Shown piece after piece: positions 12,537-25,200 of a stretch of 64,000 nt of DNA. The position numbers and the translations under genes were made by a program. Source of the DNA: Cheiracanthium punctorium (lineage: Eukaryota; Arthropoda; Arachnida; Araneae; Cheiracanthiidae); NCBI GenBank assembly GCA_038373885.1, contig JAWZYV010000069.1, positions 248,001-312,000 on the forward strand. Direction: 5' to 3'. Positions within the stretch are counted from its first letter, which is position 1. Every line of letters starts with the position of its first letter. The notes beneath the pieces were generated by a model, which saw only the letters and a list, made by a program, of their open reading frames with translations, was not told the DNA's origin and did no database searches.

Positions 12537-12540
<4 letters not shown>
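11108..12540. other. Unannotated stretch
   Basis: I recognise no gene, RNA or repeat end. The ORFs at 11648-12102 overlap on both strands and show no family motif. Confidence 0.4.

Positions 12541-12541
<1 letters not shown>

Positions 12542-12594
<53 letters not shown>
12542..12594. repeat. (TA)n microsatellite
   Basis: An uninterrupted alternating TA tract of about 53 bases. It creates artefactual ORFs rich in Tyr-Ile on both strands. Confidence 0.97.
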
Positions 12595-12598
<4 letters not shown>

Positions 12599-15500
12599 CG
12601 AACAGCCATAGCTGTGTGCGAAGAAAAAAACATCATAAACACCTCCAAGTTTAATGGACGCTTTCCAGATCTTCTGAAACATAATTTAACGACAACACAA
12701 TGTGCGGAAGGGGGAAAAAAAAAAAAAGACAGACACGGCGAATGCATTAGGCATGACAATCTATTTAGTATCAAATGATCCTTTAAATCGTCTGCAAGCC
12801 AAGAACATAATAAATCGATAACCCTTTCTTATTCCAACAGTAACAGTTACAGAGATAAGATCTGAAATGGCGTTGAACAGTTTAAGCTCCATGCCCTGTA
12901 TATTTCTTTTGATGGCAAAATGCTAAGAAAATGGTCTGAAGATGTCGAGAGGAAGCAATGAATAATTCATGCTCCGACGCTACTTTTATGGTAGCGCTGG
13001 GCACTAACCCACTTTTCGCAACCGAAAACAAATTACGATATGATCTCAGCACTCACAAGTCCCGTTAATGCTGGATCATGAGCATTTAGTCGCGGCAGAT
13101 TGAACCGGGGAAATTCCAGTAAAAGGAACGAGAAAGAAAAAAAATATATATATGAATATGAGAGGGAAAGTGAATTAGAGGGCCTTATCATGTGCATCAT
13201 CGAAACATGCAGTCCGAGAGATGAATGGGAATACTGAGTGGATGGTGATTTAAACGTAAGAGATAAATTACTCGAACGAAGGTACAGTTTTCGAGATTCG
13301 AAATGGAAAATTATGGAAATCAGTCGGTGACAGTAGCACTTAAAAGTTTGCTAATTGATTAAATGTCATCCCGACAGTAAGTCATTAAAGCGCGATAACT
13401 TTCGTGTCTACAATATTTGGATTACCAATATGTCAACTTTGAAATGGGCTGGAGAACAGTTAATTTTTTGAAATGCAGCTCTGGTTAGCGAAAGCACTCA
13501 GTATATAAAGTGAGTCTTGAAATTAAAGCTAAGGGCACACCGTAATAATAATCTTAAGTACTAAGAGAAATTGTTTAAATAAATAATAATTATTTTATGT
13601 GGGGCTAGAAAATGGTGATAAATTTTTATTCTGTATGTAAATTTTAACCACAGAGAAACTCACCCATTCTAAGGGGGGAAAAAAGAGTTAATTTAATTTA
13701 TTAGAGAAGCGGAATTTCGGAAAATTTTCATAAAGATCCATGCAATAACTGCAAATTATTTCTCTTTCATTATGGGGTAGCAAAAAACACATGTACAAGC
13801 ACTCGAGACACTCACGTGAACGTGCACATGTACACGTTTAAAAAAGGAAATACATTTCACTCCGATGGATTTAAAACCGGGACGAATTTGTCTCGATTCT
13901 TAGTCCTTAGGAGCAAATTTTTGTTCTTTTTATTAAGCTTGTAAATGACCAAGTGCTTATTCTTGAAAGCCAGAGCGAAAAAAATAATTTGAGTCCGAAA
14001 TACTTACACCTGAATCCAACCTAAATTTTCCCAAAGGGGGCTCTATAACTTAAATCTACATTTTTCAGGAACTTAACAGCACTGCATTCTTTATTTTTCC
14101 AAGGACTTAAGCGAGAAAGGTCTTTTATTTACTAGCACGATTGTAAAATATTATTTTAATGACGAGAATTTACATTACGGTGGAATCTTGGAAATACGAT
14201 CGAAATTCATTAAGCACTTTGAGCGTAATTATGTCACAATTTCTAAAATAATACCGAGTCTCAACACAAACTTGATAACACATACAGAGTTGGCTTTCAG
14301 CTATGGTCGAGCCCGTCAGCGTTAGCACACACGCATACTCGTTTATCATTAGGAATAAAATCACAAGTGTCAGATATTCAATTCCAAAAACGCTGTCACA
14401 AAGAAAGAAATGCTATCTTACTTCTAAACTTATAAATAATTTAATTAGTTCTCAGGATGTGGGATGGAGTGTATAGTTACGAAAGGATAACATAATATGG
14501 AAAAAGCAAGGAGGGGAAAGCGCCCGAAGTTACTTCTTGGATTTAGGTCACGACTAGCCAAAGGGATTGGACTTGGGTCAAATGAAGTTCGGGTGCGCGT
14601 GTTGAAGACCTAGATATTTCAGTAGGCAAAGAGCTGCCAGCTAAAATCTCGAGTCGAGAGGTTAAGCAGAATAACTTTTCGATAGACTACGAAATTATGG
14701 GGCAATAGTACAGTAATATATCATTGTTAAATATGATTAAGGATTCTACCATTTCCTTCATTTGGCATGATCAGCACGGAACATACAAATAAGTAAACAG
14801 TCGAACCTTTTCGTAAAATTCTTCTGAAGTAGTACGGTGAAAAGTATCTAGCATAGGAAGTAAACACCCACGTAGATATGAACGAAGAGAAAAAATTAAT
14901 CATCAGAAACTGCTGCTAAAAATGATTGTTATTTTAATTCTGCTTCAGCTTAAATCAACATAAAATAATAAGACTAATTAAATAAATGTTTCTCCTCGGA
15001 GTGTTTTGATTCATGTAAAAGAAAAACAAAAAGAAAAGCCTGCAATTCTTTCAGACTTCTCAAGAACGTGATCTAGCAAGAATACGCAAAAGCAAGAAAA
15101 AAAATCTTAAGTAAATGTACTTTACTTGTACAGCTTGCAAATCACATGCTGAAGTTCAGTTCCCCCAGACCTCCACTTAAGTTAAACCCTCATGCATAAA
15201 AATATATCACAAAATCATTAAAAAATAGTCGAAGCTAGAAAATAACATAATTATAATAGTTAAATTTTTCTAACAGAGGAGTAATTGGAAGAAATACAAG
15301 TTGAGTTCGCGGATGTTATGATTACTTTTTTTTTCATCAGAGGGATAAAGAACAATAGCCTAAACTATACATACCTTAAAAAAATCTTTTACTCCGCTCA
15401 TTGATTACATTTAAAGTATTTCGTCGAAGAACGTTCGTTTATTTTAAAAAAAGAAAAAAAGAATAGATAAGTGGACCGTAGTTCCTAAATGTGATGAGGG

Positions 15501-15820
15501 GGAAGCAGTACCTAGTATGAAAAGTCAAGGGCAGATAGACAGGTTTAAAGGACATTAACAAACGGTTCCTGTCAAGAATGAACAATAGAATGCGCTGATT
15601 ACTTAACTTTCCCACCAGAAAATTAATTAAGTACAGCTGTTTAACTGTTTGTTGTGCTTTTAGCAGCGAATTGATTCTATACGAGCTTAAGGTAATTTAT
15701 TTTTATTATTTTTTTTAATTGAAGAGACACTTATGTGTTAATGTTTAATCCAACCTGACTTTTTGCTCTTGACTCCTCAAAGTTTAAATCTCTCTAAAAG
15801 CTGCTATAAAATTTATCTAT
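12595..15820. other. Unannotated stretch
   Basis: No supported gene or transposon end. Base composition around 12880-13300 and 14500-14700 is a little less AT-rich, but stops interrupt every frame and I see no protein family. Confidence 0.4.
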
Positions 15821-16140
15821 CTATCCATCTATCTATATCAGCTCTTATATTAAACGAGAAATGTTTGTGTGTGTGTGGGTGTGTGTGTATGTCCGAACGA
15901 TCTCGAAAACTGCTCTAAGGATTCTTTTTAAATTTCGTACCTGGGGGTTTTTTGGGCCCCTGAAACGATTGAGCTAGGTCAATTGATTGAAAAAACTCTT
16001 AAAACGCTCAAAATTTAAAATTTAAAATTTTTGGACGGTAGCGCCATCTATTGAGCGTTTGAAAAACACACTTGATGCAATCTTCCTAAAAGGGACGCTC
16101 AAATAAGTTTGGGGCGGATTAAAAAATACACGCCATCGAT
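15821..16140 (+). repeat. Dispersed repeat with ATCT and GT runs
   Basis: An ATCT microsatellite (about 15814-15837) is followed by TTAAACGAGAAATGTTTGTG, a GT-rich run and CCGAACGATCTCGAAAACTG. This arrangement of a tetranucleotide run, GTGTGT and a CGATCTCGAAAAC-type motif resembles interspersed non-autonomous repeats in arthropods. The class is unknown. Confidence 0.4.
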
Positions 16141-16953
16141 ATATAATAGTAAAAATTACTTTCGCAAAGAAATAAAATAAATGGAACTTGATATTCAGTA
16201 CACAGACAAATAAATATTTTAGTAACTAGATATATTACACCATTCAGCTACATAAATTTGTTTAGAATTAAAAAGTTAGTTTTATTTCAAAATATCGTCC
16301 TGGCAACCAGCGAAAGAAAAAGCGAAAAGAGTCTTCGTTGCCATCCCTGCAAGCACCTTGATGTAATATACGTAAATAATTTAATTATTCTTAATTCATA
16401 GTTATTAATACAAAACTATTCGTAAATCTTATGTGAAAAATTGCCTGCATTTATTACAATTATCCTTTTGTAACTAAAGTAAAGCTAAATGTATTTTCGC
16501 GTATATACTAAAACAATAAATATTTTTCATGTATTTTATTGATCCATATGATGCGAAATTCAAAAGTGCATAAAAGTTTCAGCTTAGCCGAATAATTTAA
16601 ATGAAAATGACACCCTTTTCAGTCATTCACAGTTAGAAAAAAGATCCTGTGACGTAACATGAAAATTCCATTTTTTTTTTTTAAATAACCGCACTAGGTT
16701 GAATTCTATTTTAACTGCCTTATTCCGCCAAGTTGACGATAAATATTTAAATGTAGTTACCCTGACGATTTTTTTTTTTTTTTAATGGGTCAACCGTTTA
16801 TAATGAAACGATGTTCGAAACTCCGATGAAAAAATGATACGATCGATTCCTAAATTGGGCTCGCAGCCGATATTCAAATTAATTTTGCAGATGATCAGCC
16901 ATCAGTTTAGTTTTCATTCACTGCAGTTGATGATTTCAACTCATTTATTTTAT
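16141..16953. other. Unannotated stretch with a SINE tail fragment
   Basis: A T-run followed by AATGGGTCAACC (about 16768-16796) matches the minus-strand 3' end of the SINE at 22012-22227 and is probably a fragment of that family. Nothing else is recognised. Confidence 0.4.
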
Positions 16954-17179
16954 CATCGTATGGACAACCTTTTAAAAGTTGCGGGCAGAACTTTACGATA
17001 GTGGCCTACTGGGCCTGACTTCAGGATGTTAGCGAAATCGCGGGCCGTATAATTCGGATTTATATGGAAGTTTGAATGTTTTATATAGGTTTTATACAGG
17101 GTTTTGACTTGTTCTGAGGGCTGGTCCAAAAGCCATGGCGGGCCCCATCCGGCCGCAGGCTGGGAGTTGTCCATATGTG
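16954..17179 (+). mobile_element. hAT-type MITE, family H1 (copy 2)
   Basis: It begins CATCGTATGGACAACC and ends GTTGTCCATATGTG as inverted repeats. The interior contains TTGCGGGC, CGCGGGCCGTATAATTCGGA and CCATCCGGCCGCAGG, all shared with the copies at 2791 and 44847. I could not see a target duplication. The 73-codon ORF on minus is an artefact of the repeat. Confidence 0.65.
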
Positions 17180-17299
17180 GAAGCAGTAAATTGGGAGGCT
17201 GAAATCTGGTTACTAAGATTTTTTCTAATAAATTTTCAATTCTTATTTAGAAGTGGATTAGACTGTGTTGTTTTGTGTTGTGTACTATCACTAAACTAA

Positions 17300-17755
17300 A
17301 GGATAAAGCCCTTTGTGGAGACAATTACAGCGGGCGACAGAATGTCTACACTCAGAATATTTAAAATTTACCCACTTAAAATCAGATAACTTTATATTCA
17401 TTTTTTATTATACATCGAAATTCGAATTGTATAATCTGCAGAGACATTTCGTATTCGAAACATTTCGTTTTGTATCAACATCCTCTCCTATATCCATGCT
17501 TAATGCGTAGAAAACTGTTTTATTTTTGAAAAAAGTTAAACTGAGTAGTAATTTAGAAAAGCTATCTTAGGCGAATTGGAATCGTAATTTTTCCTCCAAA
17601 GCCTGATAACCGTGACTTCAATGTAACGTCAATGTCACTTGCAATGGATAATTCTTACACTCAAATGATTAGCTTTTTTATTCTCTTAAATGAAATAGAG
17701 CTAAAAATACAAAAAAAAAAAAAAAAAACGCTTAAAAATCAGGGAACGGGCGGAT
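17300..17755 (+). repeat. Dispersed repeat family R2, copy 2
   Basis: This is the plus-orientation relative of 10608-11107. It shares the GTGGAGACAATTACAGCGGG start, the AAATCAGATAACTTTATATT region and the TCAGGGAACGGGCGGATT end, with an A-run at 17711-17728. It lacks the 69-bp duplication. Confidence 0.6.
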
Positions 17756-18390
17756 TATCAGATCTTTTCTTTTTTTTTTTTTTTTTTACATAATTATGAT
17801 AGTTTTCAGGCTGATCGCACCAACGAACCGAGTAAATTTTAAGTTATTAGACAATACATTTTTAATCTGTTTGGATGGTAAAAGTTTTATTTTGAGTGGT
17901 TGAACTCGAATTGTGACAGAGTCTAGGATCAGCGTAACTATATAGGAGCGATGTATTTTTGATTTATTCGAGGTTAGAAGTCCATTTTCTCCAGTCCATC
18001 CGTTTGTTCTATTATTGTCAACGTTTAAGTAGTTGTTAGGGTTATTATAAAAGAATATTTTTGATCTATTCTGTTTTTGATTTCATGATTTCGAAGTGTC
18101 CTTTTGTACTAATAATTTAAATTGCGTTACACTTTTTATTTTCTTAAGCGTGAGTTTATAAAATAAAATTATGTTTAAAGCATATTTATGTAAGATTATA
18201 CTTTTATGGCATCTATATTTATGTATCTATAAGATTGAATTTACGTTTGTAGAATTTGTTTATGCATGATGTATTTTCTTTGAATTAGAAAAAAATAAGT
18301 ATTTTATGTTTGAATTGAAGCACTATAGAGAAATTTACAATTTCAATCGTAAAGAATTATCATCATACATGTATTATAAAGACGTAAATG
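17756..18390. other. Unannotated stretch
   Basis: AT-rich sequence with a T-run near 17768-17787 and no supported feature. Confidence 0.4.
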
Positions 18391-19211
18391 CATGAAAGTG
18401 TAGCTCAAAAACGAGCTGTGGAAACATATGATCACCGACAGCAGCACTTAGCCCAAATGTGTGAACGTGCAGTTCAAACACAAGCAGATGAAACAGATGA
18501 TTAGTATTTGGAAGGAGAACGGCATGGAACAGCTAGACGTCGACAAATACTTCGGGTAAACAGTCTAAGTATCTACAAAGCTGCCACAAATGTGGGTACT
18601 TATTATCATAGTTTAAAACATTTTAACATGGATTGCATTCACCCTGGAGCTTTGCAGTTTTCTGAAGAGTAAAAACAAAAATTAACCGAAACCATTTTGG
18701 GGACTGTAAGATTGATGTAGGACATTCCGAATTTCCTAATGAATCGGTGTGGTTGTTTCTTCGATGTCACCCACATTTCAAAGAATTCGAAATTTGAAAG
18801 CATACTTTACAATGGCTTTGTTCACAGTATATGACGAGTGAAACTATTAACGATTTTGGTGTGTACTGCTACGTTGCGAACAGTGTATAACAGACTTGAT
18901 GAATTTTTTTTATAAACTCATTCATCTGACAGTTCAAGCAACTCAAATTCTTGATGCTGAATTTGAACGTCCTCAATATGGACAGATATATTTCTGAAGT
19001 AATGAAGACGCTGTTAGTGAATGCATCGCCCAAGATCTTCGCTGATACCCTCGTTGATCTGCTACAGAAGGAAAGGAGGCACCTTACGTTAAACTACTTT
19101 TTCCTGAACTCTGATGGCACCGACCATCGAATATTTAGCATCCCTCTTCAAAACAAAGTATATGCCATTGTAACATTGAATGCCGACCAAAGTTTACCTG
19201 ATAATGTATGA
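18391..19211 (+). pseudogene. Helitron replicase-helicase N-terminal relic
   Basis: The reading frame is broken by stops and frameshifts, but pieces match the N-terminal part of Helitron proteins (rolling-circle Rep plus helicase). At about 18619-18669 the frame reads HFNMDCIHPGALQFSEE, resembling the Helitron zinc-finger motif C..CGA.HF..E, with one cysteine lost. Around 18840 FGVYCYVANSV occupies the position of the family's conserved G-Y-C-F/Y segment. The last open part (18951-19211, 86 codons) ends with DHRIFSIPLQNKVYAIVTLN, which parallels the Helitron R-F-N-A-P..N-E-V-A-V-I-V segment. The Rep tyrosines and the helicase are absent. A decayed 5' fragment is the most likely reading; recognition is by eye only. 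Confidence 0.6.
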
Positions 19212-19694
19212 GTGATCCGACAGCGATGAAAATCTTTGGCAACCATGAAGATTCTTGATACGCGCCAAGGCATTTACGTATTCATTATTTTACACTTAAG
19301 GAGCCTTTAGATTCTGAGCATGGCTCGGTAACCTGGTACTCTATATATATATATATATAAAGATAGATAGAAACTAGTGTCCAAAACACTGATGTAGGCT
19401 TTTATTCTATAACCTTAAAAATTTACGTAAAAAAGGTACAGAATGGTATGGTATCGATTTAATGGTTAAGAAAAGTATGGTAGCATTAACATTTGGAGCA
19501 GATTATAGAAAATTTAATATTACTGGTGTCATAGAATAAAGCATTCAGAAAAGCATGAGTTGAAGACAGATAAATTTAAAAACCTCGTACACAACGTACA
19601 AAGAGCTACAAATTTCTACAATGCAAAGATTTGGTATACAAAGTATTGGTGACTAGTACCAATCGATTAAAATTAAAATTTAGAAACTCGACCA

Positions 19695-19770
19695 CCTGAT
19701 TTAAATCCAATCGTATTAAATTCGAGCTGTTTTCAAAGCTCAAATTTGATACGATTGGATTTAAATCAGG
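19695..19770. repeat. Hairpin made of inverted Tc1 transposase motif
   Basis: The arms CCTGATTTAAATCCAATCGT(AT) at 19695-19716 and its exact reverse complement at 19749-19770 enclose a further paired section with two mismatches and a short loop. The left arm, with its upstream codons, reads RPPDLNPI on plus, and the right arm encodes PDLNPI on minus. This is the motif preceding the catalytic glutamate in Tc1-family transposases. Both arms therefore look like inverted copies of one transposon fragment. Confidence 0.7.
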
Positions 19771-20088
19771 CTTTAATATCACGCGGAGGGGCGAAGATTG
19801 AAAGAATTAAAAGAACTTAATTATTATTCACTATCACTGTTTAAAGGTAAAAATAAAGCTAGTAATGTCATACACCAACAAAAAGGCGGGGGGGGGGCGA
19901 GATATTCTTTCGTGGAATGAAAATCGCACGTTAGTTCCCTACTAATAATGACTTAGCAGCAAAAAAACAATATGTCGGAAATAATCCAATAAACCAAAAT
20001 TGACGTACACCGGAAAAAAAAATCGGCAGCCGAACTTTAGTTTGAATCCAATAAACCTAAAAACATGGAGAGACATACATGGACTCAA

Positions 20089-20199
20089 CCCAGCAAACAC
20101 ACACAGGTTCTCTGAACGTCTATTAACGTTCAGAAGACGTTCAGAAAACGTCTTCTGAAAGTTAATAGACGTTTAGAGAACCTGTGTGTGTTTGCTGGG
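20089..20199. mobile_element. 111-bp near-palindromic MITE
   Basis: It begins CCCAGCAAACACACACAGG and ends CCTGTGTGTGTTTGCTGGG. The halves are reverse complements across nearly the whole length, including GTTCTCTGAACGTCTATTAA with one mismatch. No target duplication was seen and the superfamily is unknown. Confidence 0.75.
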
Positions 20200-20232
20200 A
20201 AGCGATAATAGCTCAATAAATGAAAGATATGC

Positions 20233-20415
20233 AGGTGGTCGATGCAGACGAAAATTGGGTGCATTTTGCGGCTCTTTCACAAAATTACGTTTTATCAATT
20301 ATTTTTACAAAAGAAAAAAAGTTTTCTTTATTTAAAATTGGTATGAAAATTCCCAAAATTAAGCCATTTTCACAAAAATGGGACCCTGGAACAAATTCCC
20401 GGATCGACCCCTGAT
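20233..20415 (+). repeat. Dispersed repeat family R4, copy 1
   Basis: It contains GTCGATGCAGACGAAAATTG, TTTTGCGGCTCTTTCAC, GTTTTATCAATTATTTTTAC and an end with CACAAAAATGGGACCC and GGATCGACCCCTG. The same blocks occur in the same order at 42914-43243. The 64-codon ORF across it is not credited as a gene. Confidence 0.65.
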
Positions 20416-21388
20416 ATGGCCTACGAAATCTGCTTAATCAGGATATCTTGAACTGATCTTTATACAAGAGAACCTATCGACCATCAGTAATTTGTTTTAG
20501 TGAACTTTTTTTATACGGTACTGTGTGGAACATATCCATAGGGTAAAAAGAGAATCCGGTTCATTACTTCATTTAAAATATAAATTCATCGAGAAAAAAC
20601 TCATATTATTAGGCAAAACAAATGGGACCATTCTCCAGGCAGGAATATTTTATATTCCATTCCTGTAATGTATATTGCGGCTCGTTTAACATCTTATGAT
20701 AATTACCATTCTATTCAGACACCTATATTTAAACAACGCCGACTGCGAGATAGCGAAAGAATGCAAGGCTTTTAAATCGATATAGTGACGTCAAGATAGG
20801 AAACCTGTTGACAGGTGAGGGCCCCCGCATCTTACTTGAATTCACTATAAACAACAAAAGCATATAACCACCGGCATATCTGAGGAGCAATCTAGGTTCC
20901 GAGCTTTCTCGAGAAAAATACATAAATTATACATATGTCTGTAGGTATGCAACGTCATTTTCTATGCTTAACTGGTTGTTAATCGGAACACGATATCTAT
21001 GTAACAGCCAGGTAATGGATTGGGTTTGAAAGCTTTTGAATAAAATGTAAGGGAAGGATGAAAGGCATTCATTTCGTTTTTTCAGACAGCTAGCGGTGAA
21101 AAAAGGTAATTGGTACACTGCAAGCGGGAATTAACGTTTCAACGAAAATTAAAAACATTATACAAAAGTTATAAACAATTCAACATTTATAATTAACTGT
21201 TGAAAAAACATTTTTTTTGCCTACTTATTATATATTTTTTGTTTAATATAATTAATAAATTTTTGAATTTATTTAATTTTATACATTATTTTCATCATTA
21301 TTCACGAAATGAGTACATTTACTTACTATTATATATTTATGAAATATTTAAATTTATAAATCAAATCAGTGCCGGTCTTAGAGAGGAT
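20416..21388. other. Unannotated stretch
   Basis: Nothing recognised. The two minus-strand ORFs of 63-64 codons at 20729-21118 have no family motif. Confidence 0.35.
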
Positions 21389-21450
21389 GCCGAGGAGCAC
21401 GTTCCATATAAGGGCGCCGAGGAGCACGTTCCATATAAGGGCGCCGATGA
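21389..21450. repeat. 27-bp tandem repeat, 2 copies plus a partial
   Basis: The unit starts GCCGAGGAGCACGTTCCATA and is present at 21389-21415 and 21416-21442, with a diverged third start at 21443. It is unusually GC-rich for its surroundings. Confidence 0.85.
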
Positions 21451-22011
21451 GCATATTTATCAAGAAGCACACCGAGTACGATGTCATCCACGAAAGAGGC
21501 AGAAAAATACATAACAAAATTTACAAGTACATAGCTAAAGAGGGGTTTTTTTTTTTTTTTTAATAGAATAACACACACAGAAATGACGACATTTAGAAAT
21601 TTCAAAGAAATGGGGTTTTTAAATGTTTTTATGAAAAGTTTATGTAACTTTTCAAAATTTTTAAAAAGGAAAATATAAATCGTGATGTTCGAAAACTTTA
21701 GGAATGTAACTCTGCATAATTAATACAGGCTTTAAAAATGAACTTCAGCGTTTTAAATTAACCTCCAATTTAATGCCTTTAATTTAATGCCTGTCTGAAG
21801 GGGCATAAATTATCAACTGAGATTTTCACTGATAAACGTAAAATGTAATACTAGTTGTATGTTTTGATTCTGCGTTTTCATAAATTTTATTTTACACAAA
21901 AGCTATTGTACATCAGAGATTCTTTTATTAATAATAAGTTGTCATTTTACATCGATCATTGTCCTCGTCATTTTTGTACCATATGCATTTCTGCCACACC
22001 GGGGTTACAGA
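21451..22011. other. Unannotated stretch
   Basis: AT-rich with a T-run at 21546-21562. A short local repeat of TTTAATGCCT lies near 21770-21790. No gene seen. Confidence 0.4.
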
Positions 22012-22227
22012 TTTTTTTTTTTTTTTAATGGGTGACCATTAGTCATTCGCCACTACTAGGGCCAGACGTGCTGATCTTTTTATTATGGAAATACCTAATA
22101 GGTGAACCAGCATTGCCTCTTATGAAGGGACGGACGAAATTACACCGAAGTTCATACCGGGTATCGAACCCGGGCCCGTGGTGTGGTTGAACTGTTCTCT
22201 ATCCACTACACAACCCGGACGGCGGGC
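22012..22227 (-). mobile_element. tRNA-derived SINE, family S2 (copy 1)
   Basis: On minus the 5' end is tRNA-like, with GTTGTGTAGTGGATAGAG as D-arm/A box and GGGTTCGATACCCGG as T-arm/B box, the latter forming a perfect 5-bp T stem. A body with TGTAATTTCGTCCGTCCC follows, then an A-rich tail (T-run at 22013-22026 on plus). The tRNA head supplies an internal RNA polymerase III promoter. A shorter relative lies at 33749-33886. Confidence 0.82.
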
Positions 22228-25200
22228 AACAGAGAATGCTAAAATAAAAAATGCCTAAGACCCCCCCCTCCCCTCTAAATAAGATTTTAAATATCGCATT
22301 TTGCATCAAAAGAAGTACCCATGAAAATAGTCTTTCCATTTAACAAAAAAAAAAGTTCGATAGAAACTATGCAAAATCATCAATCTAATTTTGTTTCGTT
22401 TCGTGAGAATCACCGCATTTATTAAGAAAATATTTGCGCAATAGACGAAGTAAGCATTTATCCTTTACAAGAAGAATGTATTATCCTGAAATTATTTAAA
22501 TTAAACAAGACACAGATCATCAAGTGAGAGATACATACAGTTGTGCCAAAACAGGTAATGAGATCTATCAAAACAATATGAAAAATTAATCAGTTTAATT
22601 ACTTGCTTATCCTATATTTATACATATCTATTATTACATAAATATTATTCTCTAATTATTAATAAATTAATTATGTTGAAATATGTTGTATTTTAAATTA
22701 TAAAGCAGCCATTTACTGCTTGATAATATTCTAGTGCAATCTAAGCATATACAATATCTTTTTACATAAACTCTATCACACTAGACGTCTTTTGACTTAC
22801 ATCGGGATATTAGAGATCCATTAATACTTCTGTAATTTTAAGAAACGACACACAATGCAACTTATTATGTTTTCAATAAATTAACATTTGTCTTTCTAGA
22901 AATACGATAACTTTCCAATTAAACCGACACATCTGTTAAGCGTCACTATTTTCATGAGAAAGAGAACGGAGAAGCATTGCTACGCAAACATGCAAAAGAT
23001 TGAATAAAAATGTCCTCAAAACCAAAGAACAAAGACTAACTAGTAAGCTGTTTAGAAACTTGCCTCAAGCGAGAACGTCATCTCTCTTCTAACTCACTGA
23101 TGCTTTAAAAAGAAAGGATGATTGCAGTAAATCTCCACTATAGCCACTTTCAAGCACTTCAAAAATCATTTGATCACTGAAAAATGTTTCTAATGAACAG
23201 TAGCATGGATGAAGGAATTCCAGACGGTCACAACAAAGCACTTTACCGTGTTTACATGCACAAAATTGCATGCCTAAATCCTTTTTTGTTCACAACTGAT
23301 AATGGAACATCCCACTTAACAGGCATATAATATTAATGTAAGAAATCTTTGTGAAATTGTAGTCTTTACTATAAAACTTCTACCAATAGTAAAATGTTTA
23401 GAACTGCGATGCAAAGTCACCCTTTATCGGTGACGGTTCTAGATATATTTTTAATGATGTAAGGAATAGTAAGGGACCCCAATTTAAAAAGGAAAAAGTA
23501 CAGTATGTTAAAATATGTATGGAAGGAGGGACATTACTAATCTGTTACACAGAAATGGTTCAATGTTCGCGTTTCTTTTTTTTTTTTTTTTTTTTTTTCA
23601 TTTGACTGAATCGAATTACATTTCGTGTAGACTTTCGCTGTTACCCCTTTTCATTGCTCCTCAGATCCGGATCTAAGTAGCAGTTTATAAAAATAGAAAC
23701 TGCAGATACGAAGCAAATATAAAAACAAAGAAAAATTTCAGACTTTACCAGAGACTAGAAATTAATGAAATTCGGCGTCTGCTTCTACATCAGCAGGTGC
23801 AGTTCGATATTACACTCGAAATCTTGCCATATTTTAACGAAATCCATCATTAGTGACAGTTCGCAGGCAGCAGCAGTAAAGCAAATAAGTTAGCCGAGAT
23901 TATTTTAGATGAACTTAATATGATGCTCGTTGCATATTTTACTCTTCAAAGCAGTAGCGATATTGGCCTGTATCATTAGCTTATGACAAGCAATATTCTT
24001 CTCTCCGCCTTCTCTTAACTATTAGCCATGGAAAAAAAATTCCCACTTAATAGCGAAGATTGATAATATAAAGCATTGCCAATTGAAAATGATATATGGC
24101 AAATAGTTAGGTATATAACAAATCTACTGTCAAAAAGCAAGACATGTTTTACGGCCACTGCTAAACAGACAACAATTAATTATTCAAGCCTGATTTTCCT
24201 TATCTTCTTTAAGCGTTTAATAACACAAAACCTAACTTTAAGCTGCAAGTTATTAAGCGTATTATAATTGGAGCGTTTTACAAGAGAAAAACTATATGAT
24301 TAAACGGATTAAACTGTTGACAAATTGAACATAATTAATTATTTATTTACGGACAGCTAATTGCCAGCTTGCTTTCCGGATATCAGAGTAAATTGAGTAA
24401 AAGAATTTATATGAAGAAAACAAAACATATTGTATTTTTATAAGGCTTCCATGTAATGATAATTTTAAAAATATCCTGTGACTTTAAAAAAAATTACGCA
24501 AACTGAATTTATTTGTGCTCAGTTTTTTTTTTTTTCCCTCATTGAACTCAAAAATAAAATTAACATAATTTATTAAGGAAAAAATTACTTTTTTATAAAA
24601 ATTTTTAATTAGATTTGTTTCTCTTTGGTTAACTTATAAAACAGGGAATTTGTGTACTCCAGATCTGCTCAATAGAATTTATTTAATTGCATTCACATTG
24701 GTTTTTCATTTTTAATTTATTTAGTACACAAGTGTTCGTTCATAGACATTGTCTGAATAAGATCTAAAACAGACGAGCAACTCTAATTCAACTAGAATAA
24801 GTAAAATATAATAAAATCCATTTATAAACATTCTACATTTTAATTTCTATCTTACAATGGTACTGTAATTGCATTAACAGACAACAACAAAGAAGAAGAA
24901 AAAATATCCTGAACAGTGTAACTAAATATACCTAAAAAAATGGCAGATCTTTATATATTTAAAACATAATTTCTCAGCATCTTTTGAAATGGTCATTAAC
25001 TGAACAATTCGCATTTCTTTTTCCAGCAGCGTACTGTCACTAATCATTAAACACAGATAATATAGCTATTTTTGTATGTTCTACACTTAGTCATTAAAAT
25101 GCTTAAAAGAAGATACTTGCTGATTCATTTAATAGAGTAAAAATTGGAATATTTTGGCTATATATACAACTGAAGTGAACATTTGCAAGATATTTTACAT

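Noticed and set aside
12434..12778. ORFs on both strands across 12434-12778
   Set aside because: They owe their length to the (TA)n microsatellite, which encodes Ile-Tyr repeats in every frame.
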